Assembly (NCBI RefSeq): GCF_018835585.1
Contig: NZ_JAHGVE010000009.1
Span: 62,001-126,000, forward strand
DNA length: 64,000 bases
Source: Pelorhabdus rhamnosifermentans
GTDB taxonomy: Bacteria; Bacillota; Negativicutes; UMGS1260
Direction: 5' to 3'
A model generated the notes under the pieces. That model was not told where the DNA came from. It saw only the letters and a list, made by a program, of their open reading frames with translations, and searched no databases. This document shows positions 17,371 through 25,695 of the stretch, piece by piece. The translations under genes were made by a program, and so were the position numbers. How positions within the stretch are numbered: position 1 is the stretch's first letter; each line of letters begins with the position of its first letter.

Positions 17371-19740
17371 GTGTTGTGGCCAATTGTGATTTCATTTTTG
17401 GCCGGTTTGATTTGTCAGCCTTATGTCGAATCGTATATTTCCATTACAGTAGCAGGTATTTTAGTGATTTTTCTGTTCGGCGGAGTTGTATTTTGTCTTC
17501 ATACAGATGAATTTTTTTATGCGAAAGTTTTTTTGAGCATTTCTTTTATGTTTGTTGGTTTTTTACTCATGTCTTTTGCGCTTGCTGTTTCGCCTACTGA
17601 TATTAGTCATTATAGCGGCGAGCAAAGTATCAAGGGAGAAGTCGCGAATGTTCCGAAGGTTACTGCTTCTATGAATGGGAAAATTCATGTAACGTATGTG
17701 ATTGCAGCCCGCAAAATTCAAGTTCATGGCGAGTGGCATCAAGTATCTGGTAAATTTATGGCTGTTCTAAGTCAGCAGCAATCTGACAGGGCCTTTAGTC
17801 TGGGCGACAGGGTTATGCTTACAGGCAAGCTTTATTTGCCTCACAATTATCAGAATCCAGCAATGTTTGATCAAGTGATGTCGCTGAAAGAGCGAGGCAT
17901 TTCGGCTACGCTATGGATCAAGTCTATGCGAGGTGAGCAGCGCTTTCACGGCTTTTCTTTGGCTAACGTTTTGGCTGATATGCGCGCGCAAGTGCATCAG
18001 CGTATGGCAGAGGCGATGGCACCGGGGGATGCGGCTTTGCTGAGTGGCATGTTATTTGGTGGTTATGATGGAATTCGCAGCGATATTATTCATGATTTTG
18101 CAGCCACGGGAATTATTCATATTCTCTCTGTTTCTGGTACTCATATTGCCCTTGTTGCTGGGGCAGCAGCCGCAATTTGCTCTTTGTTCCATGCATCTTC
18201 CAATGTGACAGCAGCTGTTTGTGCCATGTTTATGATTTCTTATTCCATGCTCTCGGGACTTGTACCCGCCGTTGTGAGGTCACTTATGATGGGGCTTGCC
18301 GCATTGCTTGCAGTTTGGAGTGGACGCAGTTGGAATAGTTCCCAGGCCTTATTAATGACGGTTTTACTGCTATTATTTTATCAACCACTGTGGATTTATG
18401 ATTTGAGTTTTTTGCTATCTTTTGCAGCGACTGGGGGGATTGTATGGTTTTTTCCCTCACTTCGCAATAAGCTGGATTTTGTGCCGACGCCGCTGGCTTT
18501 ATCGCTTGCTGTGACATTGGCAGCGGAGCTGGGTGTTTTGCCATTTGTTGCTTATTATTTTAATAATCTTCCCCTATCTTCGATATTGGCCAATTTGGCC
18601 ATTGTTCCTATTATTGAATTGACTGTTCTTGTTGCCTTGTCTGGTGCAGTATGTACGTGGATTTTACCCGTTTTTTATTTGCTCAATCGCTTTATTTTTG
18701 CTTTTTGTAGTTTGATAGTTGGCTTTGCTGTATTACTGACTCAAGGGCTTGCTTATTGGGGTGGATTGCTTTACGTACCAGCATTTAATTGGCTCACGGG
18801 GCTTATTTATTATATCGGACTATTTTACCTATTCGGTTATCATCCTAAATTTATTTGGTCAGCTCGTGAAGTCTGGCGGCGTTATTCATGGAGTGTTGCT
18901 CTTTTGTGCAGTCTTATGCTTCTTATGGGGAGCTGCTATGCGTTTTGGCCGAAACCTGTTACAGTACATTTTATCGATGTCGGCCAAGGGGATGCGACAC
19001 TCGTCATTACGCCTCATAGACATGCTGTGTTAATCGATACAGGCGGCACACTAGGTGAAGATAGCGTTTTTGATGTGGGGGAAAGAGTTGTTGTTCCTTA
19101 TTTAAAACATTATGGTGTTACTCAAGTCGATGTTTTAATTCTTACGCATGGACATCAAGACCATGCTGGCGGTGCAGCAGCTGTAGCTGAGCTTCTATGT
19201 GTGAAGCAGGTGGTAATTGCCAAGGAGGCGCCATCGCCTGCCATGTTAGCTTTGGAGAAAGCGATGCATCATGAGCATTTGATTTTTGCTGCTGAGGGAC
19301 AAAAACTGGATCTTGATGGCGTTCATTTTGAAGTGATTCATGCTGAAAATGCGATTCGCGAAAAGCCAGGCAATGAAGTATCTTCTGTTATTCGTTTTAA
19401 CTACGGGGCGAACAGTTTCCTTATAACAGGTGATCTTGAGGCAGATGGGGAGCAAGAAATACTTGAAAAGGGGATTACGCCTGTTAATGTGCTGAAGGTG
19501 GGCCACCATGGTTCGAAAAATGCCTCTACAGCTGATTTTCTGGCTGTTCTTCACCCTGAGTATGCTATAATATCTGTAGGTTATGACAATCACTTTGGTC
19601 ATCCTCATGCGGAAACGCTGCGGCGTCTTCAGGCGATTCACGCAAAAATTTATCGGACCGATGAAAATGGCGCTGTCGTATTTACGCTTGATGGCCGGAA
19701 TATATCGGTTAGAACCTTTGTTGGTGGCATGTCCCATTAG
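17371..19740 (+). CDS. comEC: DNA uptake channel/nuclease ComEC (Rec2)
   Basis: The 789-residue membrane protein has the three usual parts: N-terminal helices and an OB-like DUF4131 region (about 1-180), the competence channel domain with many helices (about 210-500; SGTHIALVAGAA and VPAVVRSLMMG), and a C-terminal metallo-beta-lactamase-like domain. The latter has LILTHGHQDHAGG and VGHHGSKNA. It transports single-stranded DNA across the inner membrane and probably degrades the other strand. Translation starts at GTG 17371, which I accepted because it begins the first helix. Confidence 0.93.
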   Translation: MLWPIVISFLAGLICQPYVESYISITVAGILVIFLFGGVVFCLHTDEFFYAKVFLSISFMFVGFLLMSFALAVSPTDISHYSGEQSIKGEVANVPKVTASMNGKIHVTYVIAARKIQVHGEWHQVSGKFMAVLSQQQSDRAFSLGDRVMLTGKLYLPHNYQNPAMFDQVMSLKERGISATLWIKSMRGEQRFHGFSLANVLADMRAQVHQRMAEAMAPGDAALLSGMLFGGYDGIRSDIIHDFAATGIIHILSVSGTHIALVAGAAAAICSLFHASSNVTAAVCAMFMISYSMLSGLVPAVVRSLMMGLAALLAVWSGRSWNSSQALLMTVLLLLFYQPLWIYDLSFLLSFAATGGIVWFFPSLRNKLDFVPTPLALSLAVTLAAELGVLPFVAYYFNNLPLSSILANLAIVPIIELTVLVALSGAVCTWILPVFYLLNRFIFAFCSLIVGFAVLLTQGLAYWGGLLYVPAFNWLTGLIYYIGLFYLFGYHPKFIWSAREVWRRYSWSVALLCSLMLLMGSCYAFWPKPVTVHFIDVGQGDATLVITPHRHAVLIDTGGTLGEDSVFDVGERVVVPYLKHYGVTQVDVLILTHGHQDHAGGAAAVAELLCVKQVVIAKEAPSPAMLALEKAMHHEHLIFAAEGQKLDLDGVHFEVIHAENAIREKPGNEVSSVIRFNYGANSFLITGDLEADGEQEILEKGITPVNVLKVGHHGSKNASTADFLAVLHPEYAIISVGYDNHFGHPHAETLRRLQAIHAKIYRTDENGAVVFTLDGRNISVRTFVGGMSH

Positions 19741-19756
19741 GAGGATTTGATGTTTT

Positions 19757-20785
19757 ATGGATTACGTAGCTTTACAAAAAGACTTGAAAGCAGGTAAGAT
19801 TAAACCTTTATATTTGCTTTATGGTGAAGAGCCCTATCTGTTTAAAGAGTATCAAGAGCAGATACTTAAAGTATTACTGACCCCTGATGAACGTGATATG
19901 AATTTAATAACGTTTGATCAAGATCCATCGGTTGCTGAACTTCAAGGTATTGCGGAGGGCTTTCCTTTTTTAGGAGAGCGTAATGTGCTGCTTGTAAGGA
20001 ATACGCGGTTTTTTAGTGCGGCAAAAAAAGGTCGTTCTGAAGAGAAGGGGCCGCAAAAGGATGAAGATTTACTGCGCTTTTTAGAGGCTATACCCAAGCA
20101 AACTGTTCTGATATTTATTAGTTATGAAAAGGTGGATAAAAGGCGTAAGACATTTAAGATAGCCTTTGAAGTCGGGGCTGTCCTGGAGGCTGCGCCACTA
20201 AAAGGGCGGGAATTGCAAAGCTGGCTGGAAGGCACAATTGGTGCACTTGGCAAAAATATTTGCTCTGAGGCACTCCATGAGATATTAACGGCTGTAAGCT
20301 TGATGCCTCATGCATCGCTGAATTATCTTGAACAAGAACTGACGAAAATTGTTCTTTATTTAGGAGAGAGACAAGAAATTACGGTGGCAGATGTCCATAT
20401 GCTTCTTGCCAGCGTTCCGGAAATTTCCGTATTTGTTATGATGGATGCACTGAGCAGAAAAAATGCCCGCCTGGCACTTGCTGTTCTTGAAGAACAAATA
20501 GCGACTGGTCAGGCAGGGCTTCGTCTATTGGCGTTGTTAGCACGGCAGGTAAGACAGTTGTATCAGGCAAAAATTATGATTGAAGAAGGTTTTAGCAGCA
20601 AAGAAATTGGCAGTTATTTAAAGCTTATGCCTTTTGTAACAGATCGATTAATTAAACAAAGTCGCGTTTTTCAGCTTGCACAACTCAAACAGGCTCTAGG
20701 GCTTTTGAGTCAGGCTGATCAGGATTTAAAATTGAATAAAGGTCTTGTTTCACTGGAAAAAATTATTATTTATCTATGTCAATGA
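19757..20785 (+). CDS. holA: DNA polymerase III subunit delta
   Basis: The 342-residue protein opens with LQKDLKAGKIKPLYLLYGEEPYLFKEY, the hallmark N-terminus of HolA, and ends with the usual helical collar domain (QADQDLKLNKGLVSLEKII). It is the clamp-loader subunit that opens the beta clamp. It is 16 bases downstream of comEC; comEC-holA adjacency is common in Firmicutes. rpsT, often next, lies 9 kb away here because the accessory block intervenes. Confidence 0.93.
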   Translation: MDYVALQKDLKAGKIKPLYLLYGEEPYLFKEYQEQILKVLLTPDERDMNLITFDQDPSVAELQGIAEGFPFLGERNVLLVRNTRFFSAAKKGRSEEKGPQKDEDLLRFLEAIPKQTVLIFISYEKVDKRRKTFKIAFEVGAVLEAAPLKGRELQSWLEGTIGALGKNICSEALHEILTAVSLMPHASLNYLEQELTKIVLYLGERQEITVADVHMLLASVPEISVFVMMDALSRKNARLALAVLEEQIATGQAGLRLLALLARQVRQLYQAKIMIEEGFSSKEIGSYLKLMPFVTDRLIKQSRVFQLAQLKQALGLLSQADQDLKLNKGLVSLEKIIIYLCQ

Positions 20786-20873
20786 AGAATTTTTGGCCAT
20801 TAAGTCTATGAAAGTTGAGTTATAGTTAGCCTTGATAATCCGGAAATTACATAACCTAAATTGAGGTGATTTC

Positions 20874-22283
20874 ATGGAAATGATCGATAGGATGAATAAA
20901 AATATTCTATATATGATCTTAGCGGCGATTGATAATATTCATGATGGAATAGTAATTGTAGATAAAAATTCAAAAATAATTTATGTGAATGAAGCGTATT
21001 CCAAAATTCTTCATGTTAATAAAGATAAAGTATTAAATCAATTTGTAAGTGAAATAGAACCTGGAGCGATTATATTAGACAGTTTAAAAGAAAAAAAGCC
21101 GAAAATAAATACGGTTGTAAAAGTGAAAACGAGGGGAAAAGAAATTGTAGTCAATATAAATCCAATTATAGTTGCGGATGAACTTTTAGGAGCTGTATCC
21201 ATTTTTAAAGATGTCACAGAGGTATCCTTGCTAAATAAAGAATTGGAACAAGTTCGTAAATTAACGGGCTATTTTTATAATGGTAGTTCAAAATTTCACA
21301 AGGACTTACCTGAAAGTTTTTCGAATATCATAGGAAATGATAAGAAGTTTATCAATTGCTTAAAATTAGCAAGTATTGTAGCTCCCACAGACGCTGCCGT
21401 ATTAATTGAGGGAGAAAGTGGAGCAGGGAAGGAAGTTGTAGTTAACGCGATAGTAAGTGTGAGTAAAAAAAGAAGAAATCCATTTGTAAATATTAACTGT
21501 TCGGCTATCCCTGAAAGTTTATTTGAAAGTGAACTTTTTGGATATTCCTCTGGCTCTTTTACGGGTGCTCAAAAGGGCGGTAAAGTGGGTAAATTTGAAA
21601 TGGCTAATAATGGAACAATATTTTTAGATGAAATAGGTGAAATGCCACTGTTTATGCAGGCAAAACTTTTGAGAGTTCTTCAATCTGGCGAAATTCAAAA
21701 AGTAGGTTCTAATAATATTAATATCGTAAATGTGCGAGTCATTGCTGCTACAAATAGAGATTTAAAATCAATGGTGAATCAGGGAAAGTTTAGAGAGGAT
21801 TTGTATTTTAGATTGAATACTTTTAAAATAACGATTCCGCCTCTTCGAGAAAGAGGTGAGGATAGCATTCTTTTAGCTGAACATTTTTTAAATTTATATT
21901 GTAATAAATATAAGAAGAAATTGACTTTGTCTAATGAAGTGAAAAATTTATTGCTAACTCATCACTGGGCTGGAAATGTAAGACAGGTCCAGAGCTGTAT
22001 TGAATATGCGGTGATTATTTGCCAAGGAGATATGATCACGATAGCGGATTTGCCAGACGAAATACAAAATTCAAGTATAGCTGAGAAGGAGCATGCATTT
22101 AAACATAAAGAAAAAACTTTAAAGAATATGATATCGGGTGTGGAAAAAATTCAGATAGTGAATGAGTTGAAAAAAACGCATGGAAATAGAACACAGGCAA
22201 TGGAAAACATCGGGATATGCAGGCGTACTTTTTATCGCAAGTTGAAATTATATGATATTGATCCCAAACTGTATACCAAGTAG
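20874..22283 (+). CDS. Sigma-54-dependent activator (PAS, AAA+, Fis-type HTH)
   Basis: The 469-residue protein has an N-terminal PAS sensor (about 10-115) and an AAA+ domain. The latter has Walker A GESGAGKE (180-187), a GSFTGA loop (227-232, a mild variant of GAFTGA that contacts sigma-54), Walker B GTIFLDEIGE and the segment REDLYFRLN. A Fis-type HTH closes the protein (about 425-465; GNRTQAMENIGICRRTFYRKL). It has no receiver domain, so it likely senses a small molecule. A sigma-54 promoter with nearby palindromic sites lies directly downstream, so it most likely drives the AtuA-type operon. The AT-rich coding sequence differs from its neighbours, which hints at transfer. Confidence 0.9.
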   Translation: MEMIDRMNKNILYMILAAIDNIHDGIVIVDKNSKIIYVNEAYSKILHVNKDKVLNQFVSEIEPGAIILDSLKEKKPKINTVVKVKTRGKEIVVNINPIIVADELLGAVSIFKDVTEVSLLNKELEQVRKLTGYFYNGSSKFHKDLPESFSNIIGNDKKFINCLKLASIVAPTDAAVLIEGESGAGKEVVVNAIVSVSKKRRNPFVNINCSAIPESLFESELFGYSSGSFTGAQKGGKVGKFEMANNGTIFLDEIGEMPLFMQAKLLRVLQSGEIQKVGSNNINIVNVRVIAATNRDLKSMVNQGKFREDLYFRLNTFKITIPPLRERGEDSILLAEHFLNLYCNKYKKKLTLSNEVKNLLLTHHWAGNVRQVQSCIEYAVIICQGDMITIADLPDEIQNSSIAEKEHAFKHKEKTLKNMISGVEKIQIVNELKKTHGNRTQAMENIGICRRTFYRKLKLYDIDPKLYTK

Positions 22284-22341
22284 CATTTGCATTGTATACA
22301 AAGTATATTGCTGTATACAAAGTATATAACAATATACTTTG
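22264..22341 (+). promoter_or_regulatory. Candidate enhancer sites for the sigma-54 activator
   Basis: GTATACCAAGTA (22271), GTATACAAAGTATAT (22294) and GTATACAAAGTATAT (22313) are three direct copies. The last one is also the left arm of a perfect inverted repeat, CAAAGTATAT-AACA-ATATACTTTG (22318-22341). They lie about 100-170 bases upstream of the predicted transcription start, the usual place for activator binding. The first copy overlaps the 3' end of the activator gene. Confidence 0.6.
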
Positions 22342-22389
22342 CCAGATGTGTAAGAATTGCTTGAAATAACTGATTTGGTTGATATTTAT

Positions 22390-22415
22390 AATGCTTATTA
22401 AGCATTATTTTTTTT
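22390..22415 (+). terminator. Terminator of the activator gene
   Basis: AATGCTT-ATT-AAGCATT is followed by ATTTTTTTTT. The T run abuts the -24 element of the following promoter, so the two units are packed end to end. Confidence 0.65.
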
Positions 22416-22431
22416 TGGCATGGTAGTTGCA
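22416..22431 (+). promoter_or_regulatory. Sigma-54 (-24/-12) promoter
   Basis: TGGCATGGTAGTTGCA matches the TGGCAYG-N4-TTGCW consensus at every defined position. Its GG and GC pairs have the required spacing. Transcription should start near 22442, about 35 bases before the next ATG-type start. Confidence 0.9.
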
Positions 22432-22478
22432 ATATATAAATACGAAATAATATTTTATATTGTGAAGAGGGTGGATTT

Positions 22479-23840
22479 GTGAAAACAGTAAGAATTGGTG
22501 GAGGTCAAGGTTTCTGGGGAGATTTAAATGATGCTCCAATAACTATGGCAAAGAATGATAATGTTGATTATATCGCATGCGACTATTTAGCTGAATTAAC
22601 TTTATCAATTATGAGAAGACAGAAAGAACACAATCCTGAAAGAGGATATGCAAGGGATTTTATCACGGCTTTAAAACAAATGCTTCCAATGATTAAAGAA
22701 AAATCGATTAAGGTTTTGACGAATGCCGGAGGCATGAATATCAAGGCAGCAGTGGAAGCCGCAAAAGAGGCGATTAAAGAATCGGGTTTGAATTTAAAGA
22801 TCGGTTATGTACTTGGCGATGATGTGATGGATATTATACCGGAACTCAGAAAACAAGGGATATCGATGAATAATATGGATACTGGAGAAGCTATCGATTC
22901 AATTTTGCCCCGCATGATCAATGCGAATGTATATTATGGATCAGAACCGATTATAGAATGCTTACAGGGTGGAGCCGATATTATTATTGTGGGGCGTTCT
23001 ACCGATACTGCAATGTGGCTTGCGCCCCTGCAGTATGAATTTGGCTGGAAAACGGGTGAATGGGAAGCCTTGTCTACCGGTATTTTGGCAGGCCATTTAT
23101 CGGAATGCGGTGCACAAGCTACTGGTGGTAACTACGATTATGATTGGAAACACGTTCCAGAGCCGGAATTTTTAGGCTATCCGATAGCTGAAATTAGTGA
23201 GCCTGGGAAACTTGTTATGACAAAAACTAAAAATACGGGCGGTCTTGTAACACCACAGTCGATTAAAGAACAATTGTTTTATGAAATCCATGATCCGAAA
23301 AAGTATCTTACGCCGGATGTGGTAGCTGATTTTAGCAATGTAACTGTAAAAGAATTGGAAAAAGACCGGGTGGAAGTGGCTGGCGTAACAGGCCATGAAC
23401 GACCGGATACTTTAAAACTTTGCGTGGGTTATCGCGAAGGATATCGCAACATCGCCTACCTGCCGTACAGTTGGCCGGAGGCTTTGGAAAAAGCCAAGTT
23501 GGCAGCGAACATTCTTGACAAGAGAATGGCAATGAAAGATTTGAAAGCTTTGGAAAAACGGATCGATTATTTAGGTCTGAACGCGTTACATGGTCCTATG
23601 GCCCATGAAATTAATGCCGATTTAAATGAAGTAATACTACGATATGCTATAAAGACAGAAACAAAAGAGGAAGCATTTAAATTGACCCCGGAAATTGCAC
23701 CCGTAAGCAATTTAAATGGTCCAGCACAAGGCTGCTTTTTTGGTGGCAGAACAAAACCTAGTGAAGTGTTTGCATTGTGGCCGACATTGATTCCAAGGGA
23801 TGCTATAAAATTAGAGGCACATGTTGAGGAGGTTAAATAA
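22479..23840 (+). CDS. AtuA-family protein (DUF1446), N-terminal-domain type
   Basis: The 453-residue soluble protein begins VRIGGGQGFWGDLNDAP and contains VLTNAGGMN and GGADIIIVGRSTDTA, typical of the acyclic terpene utilisation AtuA family (DUF1446). The family is tied to breakdown of branched acids in pseudomonads, but its reaction is not established. The C-terminal domain present in longer AtuA proteins is missing and is encoded by the next gene. Start GTG at 22479 has GAAGAGGGTGG upstream. It is the first gene of the sigma-54-dependent operon. Confidence 0.85.
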   Translation: MKTVRIGGGQGFWGDLNDAPITMAKNDNVDYIACDYLAELTLSIMRRQKEHNPERGYARDFITALKQMLPMIKEKSIKVLTNAGGMNIKAAVEAAKEAIKESGLNLKIGYVLGDDVMDIIPELRKQGISMNNMDTGEAIDSILPRMINANVYYGSEPIIECLQGGADIIIVGRSTDTAMWLAPLQYEFGWKTGEWEALSTGILAGHLSECGAQATGGNYDYDWKHVPEPEFLGYPIAEISEPGKLVMTKTKNTGGLVTPQSIKEQLFYEIHDPKKYLTPDVVADFSNVTVKELEKDRVEVAGVTGHERPDTLKLCVGYREGYRNIAYLPYSWPEALEKAKLAANILDKRMAMKDLKALEKRIDYLGLNALHGPMAHEINADLNEVILRYAIKTETKEEAFKLTPEIAPVSNLNGPAQGCFFGGRTKPSEVFALWPTLIPRDAIKLEAHVEEVK

Positions 23841-23841
23841 A

Positions 23842-24162
23842 ATGCAAGTACAATTAAAAGAGATAGCACATGGCAGATCTGGAGATAAAAGCGATACGTC
23901 AAATCTTTGTATTTATGCAAGAAAACCCAAGTATTATCAGGCTATGAAAGAACAGCTTACGCCGGCAGCGGTAAAAAAGCATTTTGAAGGCGTTGTATTC
24001 GGTGACGTTATTCGTTATGATCTGCCGCAATTGGACGGTTTCAACTTCGTTATGCACCATGCTTTGGATGGCGGTGCTACTCGCTCACTTAGACTCGATA
24101 CGTTGGGTAAAACCATGGAAGCAGCGCTTTTACGCTTCGTCATCGAAATTGACGAAAAATAA
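23842..24162 (+). CDS. AtuA C-terminal (ferredoxin-fold-like) domain protein
   Basis: The 106-residue protein has IAHGRSGDKSDTSNLCIYAR, the recognisable start of the C-terminal domain of full-length AtuA proteins. Further conserved patches are GDVIRYDLPQLDGFNFVM and GGATRSLRLDTLGKT. It sits one base after the AtuA stop, behind GAGGAGG (23826-23832), so the two products probably assemble into one AtuA-like complex. The function follows that of its partner and is not known. Confidence 0.82.
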   Translation: MQVQLKEIAHGRSGDKSDTSNLCIYARKPKYYQAMKEQLTPAAVKKHFEGVVFGDVIRYDLPQLDGFNFVMHHALDGGATRSLRLDTLGKTMEAALLRFVIEIDEK

Positions 24163-24221
24163 TTGGGGATTTTATGTTCTGATAATGAAGTAATATTATA
24201 ATTCAAAGGAGATTGTTGAAT

Positions 24222-25403
24222 ATGGCAAAACCACTTAGTGGTATTCGTGTAATTGATTTAACACGTGTTTTGTCTGGGCCCTATTGTACGATGCTGATGG
24301 CGGATATGGGAGCTGAAGTGATTAAGATCGAGCAGCCTGACAAGGGGGACGACAGCAGAAGCTATCCTCCGTTTGAAAGAGGAATCAGTGCTTATTATGC
24401 CAATCTCAATAGAAATAAAAAAAGTGTTGCATTGAACTTAAAAGATGATGAGGCTAAGAAAGTCCTTTTTGATATGATTAAAGTTTCTGATGTAATAGTA
24501 GAAAATTTTAAACCGGGCACGATGGATAAACTGGGGTTGTCTTATGGCGAAGTCAAGGCAATCAATCCAAAGATTGTATATGCTTCTATATCTGGTTTTG
24601 GTCAAACAGGACCTTATAAAAAACTTCCCGGTTATGATGTTATTGCACAAGCAATGAGTGGAATGATGAGCGTTACAGGATGGCCGGATTCGGCACCGAC
24701 AAGAACGGGAACGGCTATCGGTGATATTCTGGCTGGACTCAATTGCTGCATCGGCATTTTAGCTGCGCTTCAAGGCAGAACAGGCAATCAGCATGGCGAT
24801 AGAATTGATATCGGACTGGTAGATTGCTCGGTTAGTGCGATGGAAACGATTAACGAAATATATATGGTGGAAAATAGAATGCCTCAGCGTATCGGAAATC
24901 GATATGAATTTATTTATCCTTATGATTCTTTTCAGGCTAGTGATGGCTGGGTTGTTATTGCAGTTGGCAATGATTCGATTTGGAAAAGATTCTGTGAAGC
25001 TATTGAACGGCTAGATCTGCTCGAAGTAGAAAAGTATAAGCTTAATAAAGATCGAGTCAAAGCACATGAGGAATTAACTAAACTTGTTACTTTATGGACA
25101 AGGAAACATAAAATTAAGGAAATTATCCAATTGCTTCAAGCGCATAGTATCCCTTGTGCTCCTATTAATACGATTGCTGATGTTGTGGAAGATGAACATA
25201 TTGCCAAGGCAAGAGAGATGATCTGTGAAGTGGACCATCCCGTTGAGGGCAAGATGAAAATAACAGGTTGTCCCATAAAATTTACCGAATCGGATCATGT
25301 ACAGTATGACAAGGCACCAACACTTGGAAGAGATACGAAAGAAGTTTTGGAAAAGTTATTAAAAATGTCTTCTAATAAAATTGATTATTTTATTTCTAAA
25401 TAG
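24222..25403 (+). CDS. Family III (CaiB/BaiF-type) CoA-transferase
   Basis: The 393-residue protein has the family III pattern: SGIRVIDLTRVLSGPYCTM, GAEVIKIEQPDKGDD, NLNRNKKSVALNL and the region TAIGDILAGL with the catalytic aspartate. It moves CoA between carboxylic acids, such as succinyl-CoA or acetyl-CoA to an imported organic acid. ATG at 24222 is ten bases after AAAGGAG; upstream TTG codons were rejected. It lies between the AtuA pair and a CitMHS transporter, which suggests it activates the transported acid. Confidence 0.9.
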   Translation: MAKPLSGIRVIDLTRVLSGPYCTMLMADMGAEVIKIEQPDKGDDSRSYPPFERGISAYYANLNRNKKSVALNLKDDEAKKVLFDMIKVSDVIVENFKPGTMDKLGLSYGEVKAINPKIVYASISGFGQTGPYKKLPGYDVIAQAMSGMMSVTGWPDSAPTRTGTAIGDILAGLNCCIGILAALQGRTGNQHGDRIDIGLVDCSVSAMETINEIYMVENRMPQRIGNRYEFIYPYDSFQASDGWVVIAVGNDSIWKRFCEAIERLDLLEVEKYKLNKDRVKAHEELTKLVTLWTRKHKIKEIIQLLQAHSIPCAPINTIADVVEDEHIAKAREMICEVDHPVEGKMKITGCPIKFTESDHVQYDKAPTLGRDTKEVLEKLLKMSSNKIDYFISK

Positions 25404-25695
25404 CAGACGAAGATCATAAGTAATTTCTATTGTTTTGCTATATAAGTGTAATTATATCAATGATAACAATCTGTTTTGGGTTAATATATGGCAGGCAATT
25501 GACATAGTTGCCTTATATAGCAATTTTATTTCGCAAAAATTATACTTAACAAGTAAATGGTGACTTAAGGTATGCTGAAAAAAGTCGGACTATTCGCTGT
25601 TGATATTCTATTCATTTAATTTTAAATTAATTCTCAGTCAAGAAGGAGAAATCCGGAGTTAATTAAGGAAATTTATAGATAAAGGAGATTAATTT
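25404..25695. other. Intergenic region before the CitMHS gene
   Basis: This 292-bp AT-rich gap has no convincing gene. GGCAATTGACATAGTTGCC (about 25493) is a short inverted repeat that contains a TTGACA, but I see no good -10 at the right distance and no second -24/-12 promoter. Whether the transporter has its own promoter is open. Confidence 0.4.

Noticed and set aside
25493-25515. Possible second sigma-54 promoter before the CitMHS gene (TGGCAGGCAATTGACA)
   Set aside because: The GC pair of the -12 element is missing and the spacing is off, so it does not meet the consensus.
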